Below, one piece after another: positions 47,419 through 56,234 of a stretch of 64,000 nucleotides of DNA; the first letter of the stretch is position 1, and every line of letters begins with the position of its first letter. This DNA is from Acidobacteriota bacterium (GTDB lineage Bacteria > Acidobacteriota > Terriglobia > Terriglobales > Acidobacteriaceae), in the NCBI GenBank assembly GCA_003225555.1, contig QIAM01000044.1, positions 1 to 64,000 on the forward strand, written 5' to 3'. The notes below the pieces were generated by a model. The model ran no database searches. It saw only the letters and a list, made by a program, of their open reading frames with translations, and was not told the DNA's origin. A program made the translations under genes and the position numbers.

Positions 47419-47500
47419 TTTGGTGACTCCTTCTCCTGCAGGATGGCAAATACCTGATATCAACGTCTGTGACGGATGAACATCCATTCCGGGAAACGCT

Positions 47501-47587
47501 CTGTCATCCTGAGCAACGCGAAGGACCTCTGTACTCCCAGGCAGTTGCACAGATCCTTCGCGGCAAAGAACGCCGCTCAGGATGACA
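47501..47587. repeat. MITE-like inverted-repeat element, best copy
   Basis: Terminal inverted repeats GTCATCCTGAGC (47503-47514) and GCTCAGGATGAC (47575-47586) enclose an internal AAGGACCT/AGATCCTT pairing, so the whole 87 bases could fold. It has no coding capacity. It lies 96 bases upstream of the S9 peptidase start. Confidence 0.8.
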
Positions 47588-47682
47588 ACGCGTAGGATGA
47601 GCAGGAAGATGTGGTCGGTCGACAAGCTAGAAGGTGGCCGTTGCCCCCTGCTAAACTCATCGGTTTGCCGAGGAGTGCTCTC

Positions 47683-49950
47683 ATGCGCCGTTTCTTCCTG
47701 GCTTTTCTCGTCCTCACGTTCACATTTCCCGCCATCGCCCAGGCCAAGCATCCCTTCACCTTCGAAGACATGATGAAGCTGAGGCGGGTGGGCGAGCCCG
47801 AGGTCTCTCCCGACGGCAAGTGGGTGATCTTCAGCGTCGTCGATGTCGATCTCGAAGCCAACACCAAAACACCGCACATCTGGATCGTGCCCCTGGGTGC
47901 AACGCAAGAAAGCGGAAACCAGAAAAAAAGTGGGGTGCCCCATGTCTCGCCTCCTTGGGGAGACGTGGGAGGCACAGAACGCGTGCTCATTCCGGATCAA
48001 GACGGCGACCGTCCCCGCTGGGCGCCGGATGGCAAGCGCTTCGCGTTTCTGTCGACGAAGGAAGGCGGCTCGCAGGTCTGGATCGCGGACTTCGACGGTG
48101 CTGCGGGAGCGGTGACGGCGGTCCACAAGTTGACCTCAATTGCTACCGAAGCCGCCGGCGAACTGTGGTCGCCGGATGGCAAGAATGTTCTCTTCACTTC
48201 GGATGTTTATCTCGAGTGCGACGGTGCGCCTGCCAACGAAGACACATGCAACGGAAGGAAACTTGAAGCGCCCAGGAAATCCCAGATGAAGGCGCTGATC
48301 TTTGATCGTCTGCTCTACCGGCACTGGAACGCTTACAAAGAGGGGAAGCGCAGCCACATCTTCGTGGTTGCTGCCATCACCGAGAGTGGCCCACGTACAT
48401 ACGATCAGCTTAGGGCAATTCCTCGCGATCTAACCCCCGGAGACTATGACTCCCCCGTGTTCTCCCTCGGCGGGCAGGACAACTATGCCTTCTCGCCCGA
48501 CGGACAGGAGATTTGCTACACCTCGAACCACGACAAGAACGAGGCCACGTCCACCGACAACGATCTGTGGACCGTCCCGGTCAGTGTGGGAGCGGGCGAT
48601 TCGCCCGCTCAGGTTTTAGCCAAAACCAAGAACATCACCGCCGACAATCCCGCCAGCGACTCGACGCCGCTCTATTCGCCCGATGGCCGCTACATCGCCT
48701 ACCGCGCCCAGCAGCGTCCGGGATACGAGAGCGACCGCTTCCGGTTGATGCTGTACGACAGGAACACGGGCGAGAAGAAAGACCTGACGCAGAGTTTCGA
48801 TCACTGGGTCGGATCATTCGTCTGGGCACCGGATTCGAAGACCATCTATTTCAGCGCGGAGCATTTACGACACTCTCTGATATATGCCGTGGGGACCACG
48901 CCCGTACCGGGCACGGCGAATCCGATCGAATATCCGCGGCGTGCCCTGGTTGGCGGCTTCGACGACAATGTAACCGTAATGCCAGACGGCAAGAACTTGA
49001 TTTTCACTCGCATGTCCCTCAAGGCGCCAATCGAAGTTTACGCGGCCGATGCAACCGTCGATGGGTGTCCAGCTAGAACGGGTAATGTGGATCCAGGGAA
49101 GGAAGACTGTTCCTTGAGTAAGGATTGGGCTCTTACCCACACAAACGATAAGTTGCTGTCGCAAATCAGCATGTCGGAAGGCGAGCCCTTCTCATTTACC
49201 GGCGCGCATGGCGACTGGGTCGAAGGCACTCTCGTCAAACCGCCGAACTTCGATGCCACGAAGAAATATCCCGTGAAGTTCCTCATCCACGGCGGGCCGC
49301 AGGGCGCCTGGGGAGACGACTGGAGCTACCGCTGGAATCCCGAACTGTTCGCGGCCAACGGATACGTGGTCATCATGATCAACTTCCACGGCTCGACCGG
49401 CTACGGGCAGAAGTTCATCGACGCCATCAACGGCGACTGGGGCGGCGCTCCGTTTGAAGACCTGATGAAGGGCCTCGACTATGCAGAAGAGCATTACCCA
49501 TTCATCGATAAGCAGCGCGAGTGCGCGCTGGGCGCCAGCTACGGCGGATACATGGCCAACTGGATTCTCGGCCACACCGACCGCTTCAAGTGCGTCGTGT
49601 CGCACGACGGTATGTTCAACCCATTTTCGGCGTGGGGCACGACGGAAGAGCTCTGGTTCAACAACTGGGAGTTCCAGGGCACGCCGTATACGAATCACGA
49701 CATGTACAACAAGTGGTCTCCGCGCAACTCGTCGAAGAATTTCAAGACGCCGACGCTGGTCGTCCACGGCCAGCGCGATTACCGGCTCGACGTGAGCGAA
49801 GGATTCCAGCTTTTCACCACGCTGCAAGTGATGGGCGTGCCGTCGAAGATGCTGTACTTCCCAGACGAAGGCCACTGGGTACTGAAGCCGCAGAATTCGC
49901 GGCTGTGGTACAAGACGGTGAATGATTGGGTGGATCAGTGGACGAAATGA
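47683..49950 (+). CDS. Secreted S9 family prolyl-oligopeptidase-type peptidase
   Basis: 755 residues from ATG 47683 with a signal peptide (MRRFFLAFLVLTFTFPAIAQA). A beta-propeller with repeated SPDGK-type blades (about residues 30-460) precedes the alpha/beta hydrolase domain. The nucleophile serine is in GASYGGYMANW, the aspartate in HGQRDYRLDVSEGFQLF and the histidine in DEGHWV. It acts on peptides, probably in the periplasm. It is odd in that two palindromic intergenic-type repeats are embedded in frame within the propeller (47930-47975 and 48590-48610). The longer frame to 47611 is rejected. Confidence 0.93.
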   Translation: MRRFFLAFLVLTFTFPAIAQAKHPFTFEDMMKLRRVGEPEVSPDGKWVIFSVVDVDLEANTKTPHIWIVPLGATQESGNQKKSGVPHVSPPWGDVGGTERVLIPDQDGDRPRWAPDGKRFAFLSTKEGGSQVWIADFDGAAGAVTAVHKLTSIATEAAGELWSPDGKNVLFTSDVYLECDGAPANEDTCNGRKLEAPRKSQMKALIFDRLLYRHWNAYKEGKRSHIFVVAAITESGPRTYDQLRAIPRDLTPGDYDSPVFSLGGQDNYAFSPDGQEICYTSNHDKNEATSTDNDLWTVPVSVGAGDSPAQVLAKTKNITADNPASDSTPLYSPDGRYIAYRAQQRPGYESDRFRLMLYDRNTGEKKDLTQSFDHWVGSFVWAPDSKTIYFSAEHLRHSLIYAVGTTPVPGTANPIEYPRRALVGGFDDNVTVMPDGKNLIFTRMSLKAPIEVYAADATVDGCPARTGNVDPGKEDCSLSKDWALTHTNDKLLSQISMSEGEPFSFTGAHGDWVEGTLVKPPNFDATKKYPVKFLIHGGPQGAWGDDWSYRWNPELFAANGYVVIMINFHGSTGYGQKFIDAINGDWGGAPFEDLMKGLDYAEEHYPFIDKQRECALGASYGGYMANWILGHTDRFKCVVSHDGMFNPFSAWGTTEELWFNNWEFQGTPYTNHDMYNKWSPRNSSKNFKTPTLVVHGQRDYRLDVSEGFQLFTTLQVMGVPSKMLYFPDEGHWVLKPQNSRLWYKTVNDWVDQWTK
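47930..47975. repeat. Palindromic repeat inside the S9 peptidase gene
   Basis: Arms CCCATGTCTC and GAGACGTGGG (one mismatch) around a GCCTCCTTGG loop, preceded by GTGGGGTG. It encodes the atypical residues SGVPHVSPPWGDVGGTE, which interrupt a propeller blade. Confidence 0.65.
48590..48610. repeat. Perfect palindrome inside the S9 peptidase gene
   Basis: 10-bp arms GAGCGGGCGA / TCGCCCGCTC with one central base, read in frame as GAGDSPA. The same GGGCGA/TCGCCC theme appears in intergenic palindromes of this window. Confidence 0.75.
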
Positions 49951-50409
49951 GGCGGGCTTCGGCTTTCGGGCTTCGGCACAGCTCACGTAGAGACAGCCGC
50001 CTCGGCTGTCTGGTCTTGTTATGGACCGCCCGCCAGTTCCCATGGCGCCCACTTTTCTTCGCGGCTCGTAAGTTGTTGAGATTATCCCTAAGTTATTGAG
50101 CCTTCGTGTAAGTTGTTGAGAACCAGCAGATCGCTCCTGGGATGCCTCAGGGACGAACGATCAACGGCCGGGACGACTCTTACCCGTCGCCAAGCGCCCG
50201 AGTTGATTCTAGGGCTGTTTCCGGCCTCAGGAAATGGCATTCCACGCTGGGGGTCGAAGCTGCAATTGGGCTGTGAGGGCACTCTCTGGCTAGTCGGGGT
50301 ATTATTATCTATTAGCTATAGTTTACCCTATTCCTCAAGCGGTTAGCTTGCAAGTGACTGAAACCAGGGCGGCTAAATCACGGCTGGCGTCGAGGAGGCG
50401 TGGTTTGGT
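49951..50409. other. Gene-free stretch between convergent S9 peptidase and htpX
   Basis: Contains a GACAGCCG/CGGCTGTC palindrome (49991-50011) and a 20-bp-period direct repeat (50069-50120). After that there is an AT-rich segment around 50290-50340 without a convincing ORF. Confidence 0.5.
50069..50120. repeat. Three direct repeats with exact 20-bp period
   Basis: TAAGTTGTTGAG at 50069, TAAGTTATTGAG at 50089 and TAAGTTGTTGAG at 50109 start exactly 20 bases apart, with unrelated 8-base spacers. They lie between two convergent genes. Confidence 0.85.
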
Positions 50410-51270
50410 TTACTGCGTGAACTCCGCCGGGCGTCCGGTTAGGCGCTCGATGCGCTTCGCTATCGGGGGATGCGTCGAGAAGAGGCTGCCGAAGTTCATC
50501 CCCATAAATGGCTGGATGATGAACAGATGCGCCGTTGAGGGATTCGCTTGCATCGGGATACGACGCGAATACGCGTCGAGTTTCTGCAAGGCGCTCGCCA
50601 AGGCGTAGGGATTGCCGGTGAAGTGCGCGCCGGTGGCGTCAGCCTGATACTCGCGCGAGCGCGAGACGGCCAGCTGGATCAGCGTGGCAGCGATCGGCGC
50701 CACGATCAGCATCAAGAGCCCGGCGAGACCTCCGCCCCCGCGGTCGTCGCGATCGCGGCCGTAGCCGCCGAAGATCATGGCCCACTTGCCCATATTGGCC
50801 AGCATCGTAATCGCGCCAGCAAGAGTTGCGGCGACGGAGCTGATCAGGATGTCGCGGTTGTTGACGTGGCCCAGTTCGTGGGCGAGGACGCCTTCGAGCT
50901 CCTCGTCGGTTAGTAACTCCAGAATGCCTCGGGTGACCGCGACAGAAGCGTGGCTCGGGTTGCGGCCGGTGGCGAAGGCGTTGGGCGAGTCGCTGGGGAT
51001 CACGTAGATCTTCGGCATCGGAATGCCGATTTTCTGTGTCAGGCGCTCGACGGCCTGATACGCCCGCGGCAAGTCCTCGCGCGTGACCGGCTGGGCGCGG
51101 TACATGGCCAGCGCAATCTTGTCGGAAAAGAAATAGGCGACGAAGTTCATCACCGCAGCGAAGACAAGCGCCAGGATCATGCCGTTTTGGCCGCCGAAGG
51201 CGCGGCCGATGAACATTAGAAGCAGCGTGAGCGCGCTCAGCAGGAACGCGGTCTTGAAGGTGTTCCCCAT
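50410..51270 (-). CDS. htpX: Membrane zinc metalloprotease HtpX
   Basis: HtpX degrades damaged membrane proteins. It has 286 residues with two N-terminal transmembrane helices, the zinc motif [19 protein letters not shown], two further helices, and the third ligand in [40 protein letters not shown] is the conserved segment before the active site. Length and motifs are typical. A MITE-like element lies upstream of its start. Confidence 0.96.
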   Translation of the reverse strand: MGNTFKTAFLLSALTLLLMFIGRAFGGQNGMILALVFAAVMNFVAYFFSDKIALAMYRAQPVTREDLPRAYQAVERLTQKIGIPMPKIYVIPSDSPNAFATGRNPSHASVAVTRGILELLTDEELEGVLAHELGHVNNRDILISSVAATLAGAITMLANMGKWAMIFGGYGRDRDDRGGGGLAGLLMLIVAPIAATLIQLAVSRSREYQADATGAHFTGNPYALASALQKLDAYSRRIPMQANPSTAHLFIIQPFMGMNFGSLFSTHPPIAKRIERLTGRPAEFTQ

Positions 51271-51388
51271 AGAAGTGCTCGCAACTAGTTAGATGGTACT
51301 CCTATGCGAGGGGATTCAAGTCCGACACGAGCCGGGGAGTCGCTCATCCTAGTTGCTCGCGAAATAGTGTCAGGCAAGTCCCATTGCT

Positions 51389-51482
51389 CTGTCTTCCTGA
51401 GCGAAGCGAAGGACCTGTGTAATCCCCGGCGTAATGCCCAGGTCCTTCGGCCCGCAAAGGACGCGGACCTCAGGATGACAGA
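51389..51482. repeat. MITE-like inverted-repeat element, second copy
   Basis: The left end CTGTCTTCCTGAGCGAAGCG and right end CCTCAGGATGACAGA are inverted. Internal AAGGACCTGTG pairs with CCCAGGTCCTT. It is related to the 47501 element and lies between htpX and the downstream end of the ccm-linked gene. Confidence 0.78.
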
Positions 51483-51528
51483 CTGATCGGTGGTCCCGAA
51501 CCGTTGGAGTGGCCTGGCTCAGAGCAGC

Positions 51529-52935
51529 CTAAGTTTGCTTGGCCGCTTCGCGCTTCAGCGCGCGCTGCAGCGTCTGGTCCAGGGCGGCTTTCGTCTTCTC
51601 GTACTCCTGTTGCGAGATGTGACCCTGCTTGTGTTCGACTTCCAGCTGGAAGAGTTCTTCTTTCAGGCCTTCCAGCAACATGGAAGAAGAACGCGGCGCG
51701 GATGCAACTTCGCGCCCGACCAGAGGCCCCGGAACATCGTAGTCGACATCCTGCGTCTGGACCTTGAGAGCTTTGGGACGCGCTCCGGCGCGAGCCGCGG
51801 CTTGCTGCCGCGATGCGATGAAGACTCCGCCACCCAACAGAATTACGGCGAAGCCGCCGAGAAACCACCAGCGATACTTTTGCAGCGGATCAGGGGCGTC
51901 GATGGGCGGGCCCAGTCCGCCGCCGGGGCGATTCTCAGCCTGTCCGGAGGCGGATTCACCTTGCGTTCCGCCGCCATCCTGTTGAGCCCCGAGGGTTCCT
52001 TCGCCTGAGATCTTGAATGCCAGTGTCTGCCCCACGGCTGTATCCGACGCGACTTGCGTGTTCGAATCCGGCTGGTTGGGGTTTTTCATCGGTTGATAAT
52101 TTGCGCCGGGCGCGGCGGAGAATTCTATCGACTTGGGCAGGATGGCGACAAAGTGCTGCAACGGATAGACCGACTTCGGATCGATGTTTGCACTTCCGGT
52201 GTAGGGAAGCTGGTAGCGCACCTGGAATTGTGTCGTCCCCGGACGCAGCGGGAAGATGAAGGAGTATCGGGTCTTCTCGCGCTCCTGCACGGGGGCGGTG
52301 TTGAGCGGATTGCCGTGCTCGGTGACGGCCTGGCCTCCGATGATCTGCGCGCCCTCAGGAACGTAGAACTCGAGGCTGCGCTCGTTCATCTGCGTGCGTG
52401 GCGGCTTCGACGTGTTCTGCACGGCGAAGGCACGCGTGACTTCGAGCTGGCCCTGTTCCACTTCGATGCGCATGATGTCGGCGACCACTTCGATGCCGTC
52501 GATCTTTTTGGCGACGTCATGAACGGTCACTTCCACGGAAGTGGTTCCGGGAGGCGCCATGCGGTGATAAGTAACTTCCTGGTGGATGGCGCGGACCAGG
52601 TGCGGGGACTGCGCGTCGTCAAGCTTGAAAGCGAAATTGCCCTTGGAGTCGGCCTTGGTGCGTCCGGCCTCCTCCATGCCCTGGGCGAGCTTGAGGAGGA
52701 CGACTTCGTCTCCTGCAGCGGGTTTGCCCGTGGTGGCATTCTTGACCGTGCCGGTGAGAGTCTGGGTGGTGGCGAACGCGGGGAGCAGAAGAACTGCGAA
52801 CGTCAAACCAATAAGGAAGGTCGCCTCGCGCTTATTGCGACGAAAAAAGCGCGTCGCGGCGCGGGGGTTCCCACAGGTCCTTCGCTCGGCACAAGGCGCC
52901 TCGCTCGGGATGACATTCTTTAGGGGCTTCTTCAT
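51529..52935 (-). CDS. Exported carboxypeptidase-regulatory-like protein with C-terminal SHOCT-like tail
   Basis: About 468 residues. After a signal-type helix (TFLIGLTFAVLLLPAFATTQ) there is a carboxypeptidase-regulatory-like beta-sandwich (LTGTVKNATTGKPAAGDEVVLLK...RTKADSKGNFAFKL), a second beta-rich domain, a linker, a transmembrane helix (WWFLGGFAVILLGGGVFIAS) and a helical tail (EELFQLEVEHKQGHISQQEYEKTKAALDQTLQRAL). Residues of about 9-40 translate an intergenic-type repeat (VIPSEAPCAERRT), so the start may be wrong or the repeat may have inserted into the 5' end. It is last in the ccm cluster; the link suggests a role at the cytochrome maturation membrane. Confidence 0.72.
   Translation of the reverse strand: MKKPLKNVIPSEAPCAERRTCGNPRAATRFFRRNKREATFLIGLTFAVLLLPAFATTQTLTGTVKNATTGKPAAGDEVVLLKLAQGMEEAGRTKADSKGNFAFKLDDAQSPHLVRAIHQEVTYHRMAPPGTTSVEVTVHDVAKKIDGIEVVADIMRIEVEQGQLEVTRAFAVQNTSKPPRTQMNERSLEFYVPEGAQIIGGQAVTEHGNPLNTAPVQEREKTRYSFIFPLRPGTTQFQVRYQLPYTGSANIDPKSVYPLQHFVAILPKSIEFSAAPGANYQPMKNPNQPDSNTQVASDTAVGQTLAFKISGEGTLGAQQDGGGTQGESASGQAENRPGGGLGPPIDAPDPLQKYRWWFLGGFAVILLGGGVFIASRQQAAARAGARPKALKVQTQDVDYDVPGPLVGREVASAPRSSSMLLEGLKEELFQLEVEHKQGHISQQEYEKTKAALDQTLQRALKREAAKQT
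52830..52915. repeat. Degenerate interspersed repeat within a gene 5' end
   Basis: GGTCCTTCGCTCGGCAC...CGGGATGACATTC is a decayed version of the AAGGACCT/GGATGAC element seen intact at 47501 and 51389. It is translated here as VIPSEAPCAERRTCG. Confidence 0.65.
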
Positions 52936-52949
52936 CACTATGGTTCTGT

Positions 52950-53252
52950 TCAGGATCTGACTCCTTTTGACGCGGGGGCGGCTTTGGATTCGAGGCGCGC
53001 GATTTCGGCGAGCAGCGTGGCGGCTTCGTCCTGCAAGGAAGACTTCAGTGACTGATAGTCGGCGTCGGGAACTTTGCCTGCCTTGTACTCGAAATTCAGG
53101 TCGCGCAGGTTCTCGTAGACGGCATCCTTGCGCTCGCGGAGATACGAGGCGCGTGTTTTCTCCGGGCCGAGGTAGAGCTTGCCGGGAAGATAGAAAATGT
53201 AGAGTAGCGACGCGGCCAGTACCATTGCGCAGATTGCAACGATGACCATCAT
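52950..53252 (-). CDS. Small membrane protein of the ccm cluster
   Basis: 100 residues from ATG 53252: one N-terminal membrane helix (VIVAICAMVLAASLLYIFYL) followed by a charged helical domain (KTRASYLRERKDAVYENLRDLNFEYKAGKVPDADYQSLKSSLQDEAATLLAEIARLES). It resembles the N-terminal part of CcmI/NrfG-type assembly proteins and may be a short CcmI. It overlaps ccmH by an ATGA, so it is coupled. A GGAG ribosome-binding site is present. Confidence 0.75.
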   Translation of the reverse strand: MMVIVAICAMVLAASLLYIFYLPGKLYLGPEKTRASYLRERKDAVYENLRDLNFEYKAGKVPDADYQSLKSSLQDEAATLLAEIARLESKAAPASKGVRS

Positions 53253-53740
53253 AGTTCGGTCTCCTTGTCGGCCTGGTCGCGAAATTTTTCCAGTTCGGCG
53301 CCGCTTATGCGTGGACCGCCAGCAGTTGGGCCCGATGGAGGGCCATTTCGCCATCCGCGCGCAACGAGCACAACGGCCAGAATTCCGCCAAAGAGCGCGA
53401 CAAACGGCACGATCCACGCTGTGCGGTTAAAACCGGTGTTCGTGGGGGCGGCCAGAACTGTGGGGCCGTATTTCTGCACAAAGGCTTGCTGCACCAGGCT
53501 GTCGCTGTCGCCGCGCGAGACGGCGGCCATGAGTTCGTTGCGCATGCCGTCGGAATCGGGGCATCCGACGTGATTGCATTCGAGGAGGATTTGATGGCAT
53601 CCGCAGATGCACATTAACTGGTGGCCGATTTCGGTGAAGCGGGAGGCGGGGTCGCCGGCGCCTACCAGGGTTAGGACGGCCAGGGACAGGAGGCTGCAAT
53701 GCAACGCGCGCCGGAGGATCTTTTTGTTTTGAATCATCAT
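53249..53740 (-). CDS. ccmH: Cytochrome c maturation protein CcmH
   Basis: 163 residues from ATG 53740. A signal/anchor helix is followed by IGHQLMCICGCHQILLECNHVGCPDSDGMRNEL, the CcmH redox region that reduces apocytochrome heme-binding cysteines. A C-terminal membrane helix (WIVPFVALFGGILAVVLVA) follows. The motif is CxCxC-rich rather than the textbook LRCxxCQ. The longer frame to 53833 starts in a palindromic repeat and is rejected. It is downstream of ccmF. Confidence 0.88.
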   Translation of the reverse strand: MMIQNKKILRRALHCSLLSLAVLTLVGAGDPASRFTEIGHQLMCICGCHQILLECNHVGCPDSDGMRNELMAAVSRGDSDSLVQQAFVQKYGPTVLAAPTNTGFNRTAWIVPFVALFGGILAVVLVARGWRNGPPSGPTAGGPRISGAELEKFRDQADKETEL

Positions 53741-53788
53741 GTCTGCGGACTTAGTGTCTGTCGGACGTTCCGCCTCGCTTCGCTTGGC

Positions 53789-53834
53789 GGGACAGCCGAG
53801 ACGGCTGTCTCCACATGAGGCGGCTGTCCCCACA
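53789..53834. repeat. Double palindrome of the GACAGCCG type between ccmH and ccmF
   Basis: GGACAGCCGAGACGGCTGTC is followed by CCACATGAGGCGGCTGTCCC and CACATGAG. Two half-copies of the element seen at rpsJ lie side by side and provide a GTG in frame with ccmH. Confidence 0.7.
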
Positions 53835-53843
53835 TGAGTCGAT

Positions 53844-55895
53844 TTAGTCTCCTGTTGCCACTGGGGCCGCTTGTTCTTCTAACTTTGCTGCTGGGACGCT
53901 TGCTGGGGCTGGGGCGTTGGGGACCAGGGCCAGGCCTGTGCCTACCACCATGATCCAGGCGCCGAGCCAGATCCAGATCACCATGGGGTTCAGATGGGCT
54001 TTGATCACCGGCTGTCCCTTTTCGTTCTGGCCTTCATAGACCAGGTAAAGATCCTCTTTGAAGTTTGAGCGGATGCTGGGCTTGGTGGAGGCTTGCTGGC
54101 TCGCTTTGTAGAACAGACGCTGGGGTGTGAGGGTCCCAATGTTCTTGCCTTTCTGGTTGATGTCCAGGATCGCCCACTCGCTGGCGTAGTTCGGGCCATC
54201 GTCCTGAGTAAAGGAGCGGCAGATGAGTTCGTAGTTTCCGATCGTCATCTTGTCGCCGTAGCCCATCTCCATTTCTTTTTCCTGATTCAGGGCCGCGCCG
54301 GAAAATCCAATCATTGCGGCCACTACGCCGAAGTGAACGATATATCCGCCATAGCGGCGCGTGTTGCGGTGGGTCAACTGCACCATGGAGGCGAACATGC
54401 CCTGGCCGGTGTGCTTCGAGATGACGCGTCCACCGCGATAGAACTCCGAGGCCACGGTCAGCGTGACCAGCACAGAGAGCGCGATCACCATTAACGAATA
54501 GAAATACGAAAGGTCTTTCCAGGGCTTAAGACCGAAAATGGAGCCCCAGCTCTCCGGCGTGATAATCAGGAAGATGGCCACGGCGATTGCGCCGAGGGTC
54601 GGCCACAGGAAATTGCGCTTCAGGCTCTCCAGGGATGTTTTGCGCCACGCCAGCAGTGGGCCCACGGCGGTGAGCAACAGGAGCAACATCGTCACCGGAA
54701 TGGCGACGCGGTTATAAAAGGGAGCTCCGACTGTGACTTTGTTGCCCTGCGCCAATTCTGAAATCTTTGGAAACCAGGTTCCCCACAGCACGATAAAGCA
54801 GAGCAGGAGGAAGAGTTGATTGTTGAAGAGAAAGCTCGACTCGCGCGAGACCAGCGATTCCAGCTTGTGCTCGCTCTTCAAATGCGACTTGTTCTTGATG
54901 AAAAAGAAGAGGAACACGACGAAGCTGATGCCGAGGAACCAGGCGAACCAGTTGCCGATCGACGATTGCGCGAAAGCGTGTACCGAGCTGATGATGCCGC
55001 TGCGCGTGAGAAACGTTCCGAGAATCGAGAGCCAGAAGGTGGCGAAGACCAGCCACATGTTCCACACTTTCAGCATGCCGCGCTTTTCCTGCATCATCAC
55101 GGAATGCAGGAAGGCGGTGCCGGCGAGCCAAGGCATCAGAGAGGCGTTCTCGACCGGATCCCATCCCCAGTAGCCGCCCCAGCCGAGCACGGAATAGGCC
55201 CAGTGCGATCCCAGAAAAATTCCGCAGGTTAGGAAGCCCCACGTGACCATGGTCCAGCGGCGGGTGATGTGAATCCATTTCTCGCCGGGATACTTCATGA
55301 TCAGCGCGCCCAAGGCGAAGGCGAAGGGCACGGTGAAGCCGACATAGCCCAGATAGAGCATGGGCGGGTGAATCACCATCTCGGGATACTGCAGCAGCGG
55401 GTTGAGGCCGCTGCCGTCCGGGCGAAGCGGGCCTTCCAAAAGACCAAACGGGTTGGCCGCGAAATTCACCAGCGACAGGAAGAAGATTTGCACTGCGGCC
55501 AGGATCACGGAGGCGTAGGCGAAGAGCCGGGGATCGGTCTTGTAGCGCAGGCGCAGCACGAATCCATAGGCCGACAACAGCAGCGACCAGAACAGCAGCG
55601 AACCTTCCTGGCCGGACCACAGGGTTGCAAACTTATACGGAGCCGACAGATCGCGGTTGCTATGGTGGAAGATGTAGGCAATGCGGAAGTCGTCGGCAAA
55701 CGCGGAAAAGACAAGGGCGACGGCGGCGAGCAGGACCGCCGTGAACGTCGCCACGCCCGCGCGGCGAGCGGTCTCGCTCAGGCGCTCGGAGGCGTCATCT
55801 TCCTCCTGGCGGAACAATGCGATCAGTCCGGCCAGGAATGAATAAACACTCAGGGCGAGGGCGAGGAGAAGGGCAAAACTACCGATTTGCGCCAT
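53844..55895 (-). CDS. ccmF: Heme lyase CcmF
   Basis: CcmF attaches heme to apocytochrome c with CcmH. It has 683 residues with about 14 transmembrane helices. The heme-binding WWD region is WGGYWGWDPVENASLMPWLAGTAFLHSVMMQEKRG; conserved histidines occur in MVIHPPMLYLGYVG. It ends in a Pro/Ala-rich tail. It is first in the cluster ccmF-ccmH-small membrane protein-carboxypeptidase-like gene. ccmA-E and ccmG are not in the window. Confidence 0.95.
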   Translation of the reverse strand: MAQIGSFALLLALALSVYSFLAGLIALFRQEEDDASERLSETARRAGVATFTAVLLAAVALVFSAFADDFRIAYIFHHSNRDLSAPYKFATLWSGQEGSLLFWSLLLSAYGFVLRLRYKTDPRLFAYASVILAAVQIFFLSLVNFAANPFGLLEGPLRPDGSGLNPLLQYPEMVIHPPMLYLGYVGFTVPFAFALGALIMKYPGEKWIHITRRWTMVTWGFLTCGIFLGSHWAYSVLGWGGYWGWDPVENASLMPWLAGTAFLHSVMMQEKRGMLKVWNMWLVFATFWLSILGTFLTRSGIISSVHAFAQSSIGNWFAWFLGISFVVFLFFFIKNKSHLKSEHKLESLVSRESSFLFNNQLFLLLCFIVLWGTWFPKISELAQGNKVTVGAPFYNRVAIPVTMLLLLLTAVGPLLAWRKTSLESLKRNFLWPTLGAIAVAIFLIITPESWGSIFGLKPWKDLSYFYSLMVIALSVLVTLTVASEFYRGGRVISKHTGQGMFASMVQLTHRNTRRYGGYIVHFGVVAAMIGFSGAALNQEKEMEMGYGDKMTIGNYELICRSFTQDDGPNYASEWAILDINQKGKNIGTLTPQRLFYKASQQASTKPSIRSNFKEDLYLVYEGQNEKGQPVIKAHLNPMVIWIWLGAWIMVVGTGLALVPNAPAPASVPAAKLEEQAAPVATGD

Positions 55896-56234
55896 TTAAG
55901 GGAACCAAGCCTATTTTTTCAGAAACCTCCCCTCGAGGCAACGGGGAAAGAGCGCGAGCCATGGGCATTGGGCACACAAGGAAACAACATTGGACTGTGC
56001 GTTGATCAGCGGGGTTGAAGCGAGACCGAAACTGCTTCCGCAGGTGTGGGGACAGCCGCCCTCGGCTGTCCGCCGGGCCGAGGGCCCGACGCCTCTCCAC
56101 GTAACTGGCTGCCAAGCTCAAAAGCAGTCGAGCGTTGCTCGACCGGACAGCCGAGGGCGGCTGTCCCCACACGAACCCTGCTCAACAGTTCGCGTCCGGG
56201 TTCGGCCGCCGGAGGAAATCAGCATGCCTGTTGC
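55896..56234. other. Gene-free stretch with inverted palindrome pair
   Basis: Between ccmF and the DUF2934 gene. Most of it is repeat DNA: composite palindromes at 56045-56071 and 56145-56172 in opposite orientation, plus GTCGAGC/GCTCGAC and GGGCC/GGCCC hairpins between them. No ORF. Confidence 0.6.
56045..56172. repeat. Inverted pair of GACAGCCG palindromes
   Basis: 56045-56071 and 56145-56172 carry the same 27-base unit in opposite orientation, so the outer 27 bases are fully complementary. The roughly 73-base interior contains two more hairpins. It is the same composite arrangement as the pair flanking rpsJ, but without a gene inside. Confidence 0.8.

Noticed and set aside
47272-48126. 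284-codon minus-strand frame covering the GIY-YIG start
   Set aside because: Only its last 49 codons (the GIY-YIG start) are real; the rest is antisense to the S9 peptidase and repeat DNA.
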